This document shows, in pieces, positions 41,766 through 47,687 of a stretch of 47,687 nucleotides of DNA. Under the pieces are notes generated by a model that did no database searches, was not told the origin of the DNA, and worked only from the letters and a program-made list of their open reading frames with translations. The translations under genes and the position numbers were made by a program. The stretch comes from Methanomicrobiales archaeon (GTDB lineage Archaea > Halobacteriota > Methanomicrobia > Methanomicrobiales > Methanospirillaceae), in assembly GCA_025350045.1 (NCBI GenBank), contig JANXYM010000028.1, forward strand, positions 1 through 47,687, read 5' to 3'. Position 1 is the stretch's first letter. Each line of letters begins with the position of its first letter.

Positions 41766-42698
41766 TCAGCCCCCCACTCTCACGTCATACACCGCGTGCC
41801 ACTGCCCGGGCGAGTACGACCGCACCACCCGCTCGGCCAGAACTTCCCCCCCCAGTTCACGTATATACTCACGGTGCTCTCCATCCGTAGCGACAAGAGA
41901 ATAGAAGTGGATCATCCCGCCGTCCTTGCAGAGCCGGAATGCTTCCGGCAAAAATTCTGTGCCGGAGAGGGGAAGGTTCATAACGATCCGGTCAAACCGC
42001 CACGGGAAGATCCCGGCAAGCCGGCGGGCATCCGCGAGCACGGGAAGCACGTTCCATGTCCGGTTTTGTACAATATTCTCCAGCATCAGTTCTACGGCCC
42101 GTGGATTGAGATCACAGGCAACAACGAGCCCTGCCCGGTCTGAAAGCGTGATCGCAAACGGCCCGACTCCGGCAAACATATCGAGCACGGCCTCGTGCCT
42201 GCCGGTCTGCCGGAGAATGCGCTGCCGCTCGGAGGAGAGCCGGGCGGAGAAGTAAGCGGCTGCGAGATCGACATGGAAGCGGTGCCCGTACTCGATCACT
42301 TCCGTTCGGGTCGTGGGAATACCTGCGAGTACTTCGAACTCGCGGGTGCGGTACTCGCCCGAGACCTCCCCTATTGCATAGACAATCGTATGGAGGGAGG
42401 GGCGCGAGTCCAGGATTTTCTGTGCGCCCTCGATATCGCGCTCCTGGATGATGGCAATCCCACCCACCAGTTCATGCCGGGGCAACACAATCCGCCCGGG
42501 GTTCTGCTCGAATGTACACTGCTCTGCGCCCTCGCGCCAGTCAAGGAGCGGGAGGAGGAGCCAGTCGCCATCGCGCCGCACCTTCAGTGAGAGATCGAGC
42601 GCGCCCTCGTCAATAAGTGACCGCCGCGTTGTTTCTCCCTCGCGAGCTGGCACCCTGATGCCCCATTGTCCGACCGTGACTGCGACCACGTGTATCAT
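41766..42698 (-). CDS. tRNA (guanine37-N1)-methyltransferase Trm5-like
   Basis: The 310-residue protein starts MIHVVAVTVGQWGIRVPARE at 42698. It has the Trm5 N-terminal D1-like start, a middle domain with TRTEVIEYGHRFHVDLAAAY then FSARLSSERQRIL, and the Rossmann SAM site VLDMFAGVGPFAITLSDRAG (about 171-190). ACDLNPRAVELMLENI follows, then the catalytic NLP motif (MNLPLSGTEFL, about 240-250). Trm5 makes m1G37, needed for reading-frame maintenance and for wyosine-type modification. Archaea carry Trm5a, b or c types and the related Taw2; the subtype cannot be fixed here. It is divergent from hmgA with 25 bases between the starts. Confidence 0.88.
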   Translation of the reverse strand: MIHVVAVTVGQWGIRVPAREGETTRRSLIDEGALDLSLKVRRDGDWLLLPLLDWREGAEQCTFEQNPGRIVLPRHELVGGIAIIQERDIEGAQKILDSRPSLHTIVYAIGEVSGEYRTREFEVLAGIPTTRTEVIEYGHRFHVDLAAAYFSARLSSERQRILRQTGRHEAVLDMFAGVGPFAITLSDRAGLVVACDLNPRAVELMLENIVQNRTWNVLPVLADARRLAGIFPWRFDRIVMNLPLSGTEFLPEAFRLCKDGGMIHFYSLVATDGEHREYIRELGGEVLAERVVRSYSPGQWHAVYDVRVGG

Positions 42699-42712
42699 TA
42701 ATTTATACGTGC
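42688..42712. promoter_or_regulatory. Shared palindromic promoter between Trm5-like gene and hmgA
   Basis: Inverted repeat arms CACGTGTAT and TTATACGTG surround ATTAAT (about 42688-42712), so the A/T core can serve as TATA in both directions. The spacing puts a leaderless start near the hmgA ATG (42724). For the methylase the TATA almost touches ATG 42698, so an alternative start at the following GTG (42689) is possible. Confidence 0.4.
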
Positions 42713-42723
42713 TACCATTATTC

Positions 42724-44001
42724 ATGGCTGACGATGACGGGCACCGATCAGGGACCGGAAACGGTGCAGGATCCGGTCGTAACGGGGAGAGGGACAATCT
42801 TATTCTCAACAGACTCAGGAGCGGGGAACTCAAACTCTACGAACTGGAAAAAGAGCTCGAGCCCATGGATGCAATCCGGGTGCGACGGGAGTATATCGAG
42901 CAGGAGACCGGTACGAAGATGGAGAATATCGGTATCTTCTCCATCGACATTGAACGCGTGGTCAAACGGAACTGCGAGAACATGATCGGCACGGTCCAGG
43001 TGCCACTGGGCGTGGCCGGGCCAATTGCGGTAAAAGGCGGGTACGCGCAGGGCAGGTACTGGCTCCCGCTCGCAACAACCGAAGGTGCGCTCGTTGCCTC
43101 AGTAAACCGCGGGTGCAGCGCGATCACCAAAGCCGGCGGGGCAGAAGTGCGCATACTCCACGACGGCATGACCCGGGCACCGGTCTTTGCTGCTGACAGT
43201 ATAGTGCATGCAGCAGAAGTGTGCGACTGGGTTGCCGCTCACCGCGACGAAATCCGCAACGTGGCCGAGAGTACCACCACCCACGGGAAACTGATCGATG
43301 TCGTCACCTTCGTTGCCGGAACGAGTGTCTTTGTACGGCTCGTGTTCGATACCAAGGATGCGATGGGCATGAACATGGTCACCATCGCGAGCGCGAAAGT
43401 GGGAGACCTGGTAGCACAGGGAACCGGTGCCCGGCTCATCGCTCTTTCGGGCAACATGTGCACCGATAAGAAACCCGCCGCAATCAATGCGATCATGGGA
43501 CGGGGCAGGAGCACGGTCGCTGGTGTGGCACTTACCCACGAACTGATCGAACAGGTGTTCAAGACTGATGCAAAGACCCTCTTCGAAGTGAACTACCGCA
43601 AGAACCTGATCGGCTCCGCCCGGGCCGGCTCGCTGGGGTTCAATGCCCATGCGGCCAATGTTGTCACCGCGATGTTCATTGCCTGCGGGCAGGATGCAGC
43701 CCATGCAGTCGACGGGAGCACCTGCATGACGACTGTCGATCTCACCGATACCGGAGTTTATGTCGCCGTCACCCTGCCCTCCCTACCGGTCGGGACCGTT
43801 GGTGGGGGAACCGGCGTGGATACACAGCAGGAATGCCTCAGGATTCTCGGGGTTGCCGGGGGCGGGGAACCTGCGGGCACCAATGCGAAAAAACTCGCCG
43901 AGATCATTGCTGCCGGAGTGCTCGCCGGGGAACTCTCCCTGTTAGGCGCCCTTGCATCCCAGCACCTTGCCCGGGCCCACCAGCAGCTCGGGCGCGGGTA
44001 A
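42724..44001 (+). CDS. hmgA: HMG-CoA reductase (class I, NADPH)
   Basis: This enzyme reduces HMG-CoA to mevalonate, the committed step to isoprenoid ether lipids. The 425-residue protein has a short Gly/Asp-rich N-terminus and no membrane domain. The four catalytic residues are visible: E120 (LPLATTEGALVASVNRGCSA), D212 (VFDTKDAMGMNMVTIA), K249 (LSGNMCTDKKPAAINA) and His near 412 (ALASQHLARAH). The NAD(P)-binding loop is DAMGMN. The ENVIG-like CoA motif appears as ENMIGTVQVPLGVAGP. I start it at ATG 42724 because the open frame further left overlaps the divergent methylase. It lies away from the HMGCS operon. Confidence 0.97.
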   Translation: MADDDGHRSGTGNGAGSGRNGERDNLILNRLRSGELKLYELEKELEPMDAIRVRREYIEQETGTKMENIGIFSIDIERVVKRNCENMIGTVQVPLGVAGPIAVKGGYAQGRYWLPLATTEGALVASVNRGCSAITKAGGAEVRILHDGMTRAPVFAADSIVHAAEVCDWVAAHRDEIRNVAESTTTHGKLIDVVTFVAGTSVFVRLVFDTKDAMGMNMVTIASAKVGDLVAQGTGARLIALSGNMCTDKKPAAINAIMGRGRSTVAGVALTHELIEQVFKTDAKTLFEVNYRKNLIGSARAGSLGFNAHAANVVTAMFIACGQDAAHAVDGSTCMTTVDLTDTGVYVAVTLPSLPVGTVGGGTGVDTQQECLRILGVAGGGEPAGTNAKKLAEIIAAGVLAGELSLLGALASQHLARAHQQLGRG

Positions 44002-44427
44002 TTTTTATCGTTTTTGACTCTGTTAAAAAACACTTAAGAGAGACAAATAATCGCTCCTTTGGACTCTTTTTACTAGGGTGTTTTCACCTTGGCTTCCTGA
44101 GCATCCCTCAACATTCCAATAACCTTCAGAAAGGTGATGATACAAGGGGGGCAAAAGGACGCCCGCCTTGGGCGGCCTCCCCCTCCGGGGGAGAGAGGGT
44201 ATCACGCTCGCAGGAGGAAGATATAAAACAAACAACGAAAACAGAATTTCAAAAGAGCCTCGCTTCCGGCTTTTCCCGGGCACATCACCATTTTACCGGG
44301 TTTTCCTGAAATCCTGCGAATACCATCGAAGTGCTCTCTTATGCGTACCTGCCGATTCCCTGCCGCATACTAAAACCTTTTTTGTCCGGACACCTACTCC
44401 CTCTCTACCAAAGGAGCGTGAAATTAC
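44002..44427. other. Intergenic region with two strong hairpins
   Basis: About 425 bases between hmgA and the dismutase contain no supported gene. At 44164-44176 CCGCC-TTG-GGCGG can pair, and at 44177-44193 CTCCCCC-TCC-GGGGGAG is a perfect 7-bp stem. An ORF of 158 codons that crosses this region is not protein-like. The A/T-rich piece near 44368-44382 may hold the dismutase promoter. Confidence 0.4.
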
Positions 44428-45045
44428 ATGACAGCAAACAAGATGTATTCCCTTCCTGCACTGCCGTATGATTATGCAGCGCTGGCACCAGCCATATCCG
44501 AAGAGCAACTCCGGCTGCACCACAGCAAACACCACCAGGCATATGTCAACGGGGCAAATGCAGTCCTTGAAAAACTGGATAAAGCACGAAAGGAGAATCT
44601 CGACCTTGACATGAAAGCAACCCTCAGGGAGCTGGCGTTCCATCTCGGGGGAAACCGAATGCACACCATGCTCTGGGAGAATATGGCACCTGCCGGTAAA
44701 GGCGGGGGCGGGGCTCCTTCCGGAAAACTTGGCGAGATGATTGCAGAAGAGTTTGGATCGTTCGAGCGATTTAAAAAAGAGTTTACCCAAGCGGCAAACA
44801 GCGCCGAAGGGTCGGGATGGGCAGCACTCACCCTCTGCCCGGGTACCCTGCGCCCCCTGATCATGCAGGTGGAGAAGCACGGCGTCAATACGTACCCGTT
44901 CAGGATTATCATGGTGCTCGATGTCTGGGAGCACGCCTACTATGTGGATTACCGGAATGATCGGGCAAAGTATGTGGAGAATTTCTGGAATATCGTAAAT
45001 TGGGATGTCGTAAACAAGCGGCTTGCTGAGGCACTGAAAAAATAA
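44428..45045 (+). CDS. sod: Superoxide dismutase (Fe/Mn type)
   Basis: The enzyme disproportionates superoxide and protects oxygen-sensitive enzymes. The 205-residue protein carries the four metal ligands: His in [15 protein letters not shown], His in [13 protein letters not shown], and Asp and His in [28 protein letters not shown] is the usual strand before the C-terminal ligands. There is no signal peptide, so it is cytosolic. Fe or Mn use cannot be told by eye. GGAGCGTGAAATTAC before the ATG gives a ribosome site. Presence in a presumed strict anaerobe points to oxygen-stress tolerance. Confidence 0.97.
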   Translation: MTANKMYSLPALPYDYAALAPAISEEQLRLHHSKHHQAYVNGANAVLEKLDKARKENLDLDMKATLRELAFHLGGNRMHTMLWENMAPAGKGGGGAPSGKLGEMIAEEFGSFERFKKEFTQAANSAEGSGWAALTLCPGTLRPLIMQVEKHGVNTYPFRIIMVLDVWEHAYYVDYRNDRAKYVENFWNIVNWDVVNKRLAEALKK

Positions 45046-45052
45046 TTTTTCA

Positions 45053-45538
45053 TCAGAACCGGAACCACTTCATCATTACAAACGCATCTTCCCCGTTTGC
45101 ATAGTACTGGTCGATGCCAAACACATGCCGGTAGCCGAGTCGTGTGTAGAACCGCTGCGCTGCAGTGTTGGATATCCGTACTTCGAGCTGGACTGCAGTC
45201 GCAAGTTCGAGGGCGAACTGGTGTTCAACCCTGCGCACAAGCAGCTTCCCGATCCCCCGCTTGCGGTACATCGGGCTCACCCCGAGATTGCAGATATGAC
45301 CGTAGATATTCTCCCCGTTATCCTCGATCGCCCCCACCACAAAACCTGCCACCTGCCCGTCGCAGACTGCAACAAAATAGGTTGTCGGATAATACGTGAG
45401 CGCTTCAAAAAAGACCGACACTTCCCACGGGTCAATAAAAGAGTCATTCTCGATAGCGACAATCGCCGCGAGATCGGAAGGAAGAGCCCGCCGGATCTGC
45501 GGAAGGGGAAAGGTCACAAGATCGTGGGGTCTGATCAT
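45053..45538 (-). CDS. rimI: Ribosomal-protein N-acetyltransferase RimI-like (GNAT)
   Basis: The 161-residue GNAT-fold protein has the start IRRALPSDLAAIVAIENDSF and the DPWEVSVFFEALT loop seen in RimI and archaeal N-terminal acetyltransferases. The acetyl-CoA loop is NLGVSPMYRKRGIGKLLVRR (Q/RxxGxG/A as RKRGIG). The late strand is EVRISNTAAQRFYTRLGYRH. In archaea the single RimI/Ard1-like enzyme acetylates protein N-termini of broad type. It is convergent with the dismutase and divergent from the DUF1015 gene. The same domain is sometimes coupled to Kae1 factors, but none lie here. Confidence 0.92.
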   Translation of the reverse strand: MIRPHDLVTFPLPQIRRALPSDLAAIVAIENDSFIDPWEVSVFFEALTYYPTTYFVAVCDGQVAGFVVGAIEDNGENIYGHICNLGVSPMYRKRGIGKLLVRRVEHQFALELATAVQLEVRISNTAAQRFYTRLGYRHVFGIDQYYANGEDAFVMMKWFRF

Positions 45539-45698
45539 CTCGGGGACTCCGGTTGTGTGCGGATATTGCTATACTGCTGGGCGCCCGCAGGTCAAAAGTA
45601 TTTGTCCTTAAAACAGGTTATTGGGGTGTGCGGAAATATAAGGGATCACACCCAACTTTTAAAGCAACTGTGTCCCCCTGTCCGGTGCTGGTGTTGGT

Positions 45699-46964
45699 AT
45701 GGTAAAGATCTATCGTTTTTCCGGGGTGCGCCCCACCCGTGAATGTGCGCAGGCGATCGCTGCGGTCCCGTATGATGTGGTTACAGCAGATGAGGCCCGC
45801 AGAATCATTGAGAAAAAACCCGAGAGCTTCCTGCGCGTGAGCAGGCCGGATGCGGAACTGCCGGGTATCGACCCGCATGATGACCGGGTCTACGAGCGGG
45901 CACACGAGAACTTTGCCGCGCTCCAGACATCAGGAAAGCTACGGAAGGATCCCGAACCCGGTATGTACGCCTACCGGGTGAAACAGGACGGGGATACCTT
46001 CCTTGGCCTCTGCTGCTGTCTTGACGTGGATGATTACCGGCAGGACCATATCCGGAGGCACGAGCAGACCCGGTACGATAAGGAAGAGGACCGGACCCGG
46101 CACATCGAAGCAGTAAAAGCGCACAACGGGCCCGTAGTACTCCTGTTCCGGAACAGCGGGGATATCTATTCTCTCATCAATGCCCAGGTTTCAGGAGGTG
46201 CAGTACCCGATGCAGAGGTGCGCACCGATGAGGGAGGAGTACACCAGATCTTCCGGATTACGGATCCCGCCATCCTCGCCCGGTTCGAACAGCATTTCGC
46301 AAACCTGCCCTCACTTTATATCGCTGACGGGCACCACCGGGCTAAGGCAGCAGTGAACGTGGCTGACCGCAGGATCGCGGCAAAAGTCCCCTGCGATGCA
46401 GAGACTTTCCGGTTCATGGGAGTCATGTTTGCCCATGACAAAGTGAAGATCCACGGCTACAGCCGTCTCCTCACGGACCTTGGAACGTACTCTCAGGACA
46501 CATTCCTTGACGCCCTGAAAAAATATTTTGATGTTGAGCCGTACGGCAGGGTGGATGCACGCGGGTACAACATTAAGCCGAAGATCAAAAAGCCGGAACG
46601 TTACCATATCGTGCATATGTATCTCGGAGGCCAGTGGTACGAGTGCACACGCCTGCTGGAGAAGAATGCAGCCCCGTTAGACGCGCTCGATGTAGCCGTG
46701 CTCCAGAAGTGGGTGCTGGAGGGGATGCTGGGGATCACCGATCCCCGCGGCGACTCCCGTCTCCAGTATCTCGGGGGAGCCCGCCCGGTGGCAGATCTTG
46801 AGAGGCAGGTTGACAATGGACAATACCGGCTCGCGTTTGCCATGCAGCCGGTCCGGGTTGAGACTGTCCTGTCCATAGCAGATGCCGGCGGTGTCATGCC
46901 CCCCAAGTCCACGTGGTTCGAACCCAAGCTCTTAAGCGGGCTGGTTGTTCACACATTCGAGTGA
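45699..46964 (+). CDS. DUF1015-family protein
   Basis: The 421-residue protein matches DUF1015 throughout: FSGVRPTRECAQAIAAVPYD at the start, DHIRRHEQTRYDKEEDRTRH, then YIADGHHRAKAAVNVADRR and FMGVMFAHDKVKIHGYSRLL. The DGHHR motif recalls the ParB/sulfiredoxin-like nucleotide-binding superfamily that includes free-serine kinases, which suggests a nucleotide-dependent small-molecule kinase role. This is inference, not established for this protein. In other organisms the family often lies next to serA; here hisG follows 52 bases on, in the same direction, compatible with amino-acid metabolism. Confidence 0.88.
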   Translation: MVKIYRFSGVRPTRECAQAIAAVPYDVVTADEARRIIEKKPESFLRVSRPDAELPGIDPHDDRVYERAHENFAALQTSGKLRKDPEPGMYAYRVKQDGDTFLGLCCCLDVDDYRQDHIRRHEQTRYDKEEDRTRHIEAVKAHNGPVVLLFRNSGDIYSLINAQVSGGAVPDAEVRTDEGGVHQIFRITDPAILARFEQHFANLPSLYIADGHHRAKAAVNVADRRIAAKVPCDAETFRFMGVMFAHDKVKIHGYSRLLTDLGTYSQDTFLDALKKYFDVEPYGRVDARGYNIKPKIKKPERYHIVHMYLGGQWYECTRLLEKNAAPLDALDVAVLQKWVLEGMLGITDPRGDSRLQYLGGARPVADLERQVDNGQYRLAFAMQPVRVETVLSIADAGGVMPPKSTWFEPKLLSGLVVHTFE

Positions 46965-47016
46965 ACCCATCCGGCACCCCTTATCTTTATTGTTTTTACC
47001 GCGAACAGTATACGGT

Positions 47017-47687
47017 ATGATTACCATCGCACTCCCGAAAGGCAGCCTCGAGGCGCAGACACTCCAGCTCTTCAAGGAAGCAGACCTTGAGGTCAGGCGC
47101 ACGGATCGCGACTACAATCCCCGCATTGCCGACGAGCGGATCGGCAAGATCAAGATCTTACGCCCGCAGGAGATCCCCACCTACGTAGAGAAAGGCTATT
47201 TTGATATCGGCATCTCCGGCCTCGACTGGGTACATGAGACCAACTCGGATGTCGTGGAGGTGGCGAACCTCTCGTACAGCAAGACCGGGGAAGGTAATGT
47301 GAAGATCGTGATCGCAGTCCACCGCGATGAGCCGATCGAGAATGTCTCCCAGATCCGCCCGAACAGCCGGGTGACGACCGAATACCCCGAGCTTACCCGG
47401 AAGTTTTTCGAAAACCTGAAGATCCCCGTCCAGATGTTTCATTCATTCGGTGCATCTGAGGCAAAAGTGCCCGATCTCATGGACGTGGTTGTCGACCTGA
47501 CCGAGACCGGCACCACGCTGCGCAAGAACGGATTGAAGATCATCGGGCAGATCATGGAATCTCACACGGTAATCTGCGCCAACAAGGCAAGCTGGGCAGA
47601 CCCGGTAAAGCGCCGGGAGATTGAAGAGATCCGGACACTGCTCTTTGGCGTGATTGAAGCGAGGAACAAGGTGCTGCTGACGATGAA
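47017..47687 (+). CDS. hisG: ATP phosphoribosyltransferase, first step of histidine synthesis (partial)
   Basis: HisG joins ATP and PRPP to open the histidine pathway. The visible 223 residues begin MITIALPKGSLEAQTLQLFK at 47017. They include RPQEIPTYVEKGYFDIGISG with LDWV, VTTEYPELTRKFF, the PRPP-binding DVVVDLTETGTTLRKNGLKI and ESHTVICANKASW. The gene runs off the right edge. The long-form regulatory (ACT-like) C-terminal domain is therefore unseen but expected, since the gene has no sign of the HisZ-dependent short form. It follows the DUF1015 gene by 52 bases. Confidence 0.96.
   Translation, partial: MITIALPKGSLEAQTLQLFKEADLEVRRTDRDYNPRIADERIGKIKILRPQEIPTYVEKGYFDIGISGLDWVHETNSDVVEVANLSYSKTGEGNVKIVIAVHRDEPIENVSQIRPNSRVTTEYPELTRKFFENLKIPVQMFHSFGASEAKVPDLMDVVVDLTETGTTLRKNGLKIIGQIMESHTVICANKASWADPVKRREIEEIRTLLFGVIEARNKVLLTM

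Noticed and set aside
44428-45045. Evidence against an anaerobe because of superoxide dismutase
   Set aside because: Many methanogens carry dismutases, so the gene alone does not argue for an aerobic host.

Overview
The window is a chromosomal segment of a euryarchaeon, most likely a mesophilic methanogen of the Methanomicrobiales (Methanoregula-like). The evidence is archaeal information genes (thermosome, TiaS, RPA with its partner protein, deoxyhypusine synthase, a Trm5-type tRNA methylase), an archaeal mevalonate module (thiolase, HMG-CoA synthase, DUF35 protein, HMG-CoA reductase), a CTP-type riboflavin kinase/regulator, CbiZ corrinoid salvage, large PAS-rich histidine kinases, PEGA and PGF-like surface proteins, and TATA boxes close to the start codons. 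The genus is an inference. No tRNA, rRNA, CRISPR array or intact insertion sequence was found.

Layout. 1-2.4 kb: thermosome (partial), an archaeal HTH regulator and divergent tiaS. 2.5-10.7 kb: an accessory zone with several decayed genes (frameshifted ORF, truncated MFS exporter, kinase remnant, possible CorA remnant), a SnoaL-like protein, a large nuclease-less type IIG-like methylase with an altered catalytic motif, a lone response regulator and small membrane proteins. 10.8-14.4 kb: a seven-gene minus-strand cluster. It encodes a CDC48-N-like barrel with a Lys/Ala-rich tail, two membrane-anchored and two soluble coiled-coil proteins (three of the four share a YxDxxFxxIIEEWDL motif), a zinc protein and a polytopic membrane protein. 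14.8-25.4 kb: PEGA surface protein, dys-pyrF, a small protein resembling only the glycyl-radical end of NrdD overlapping cbiZ, RPA-Rpap, a frameshifted methylase, an M24 peptidase and ribB-rbkR. 25.5-28.8 kb: HTH regulator-HMGCS-thiolase-DUF35 operon, the first steps of isoprenoid lipid synthesis.

29-37 kb: a monothiol DsbA-like protein, a secreted thaumatin-like protein fused to a PGF-type cell-surface module, a 5TM-SpoIIE phosphatase, a FabH-like enzyme with exchanged active-site residues, and ketopantoate reductase. 37.0-41.8 kb: a non-coding region with eight 25-bp tandem repeats and three palindromes, then a 1136-residue Rec-PAS-GAF-kinase gene bracketed by two direct repeats of about 260 bp. 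41.8-47.7 kb: Trm5-like methylase divergent from HMG-CoA reductase, superoxide dismutase, RimI, a DUF1015 protein and the start of hisG.

The strongest candidates for something undescribed are the coiled-coil/CDC48-N cluster, the archaeal thaumatin-like protein with its operator-like promoter, the stand-alone NrdD-tail protein, and the repeat/palindrome locus beside the kinase. Family assignments come from reading motifs; no database search was run.
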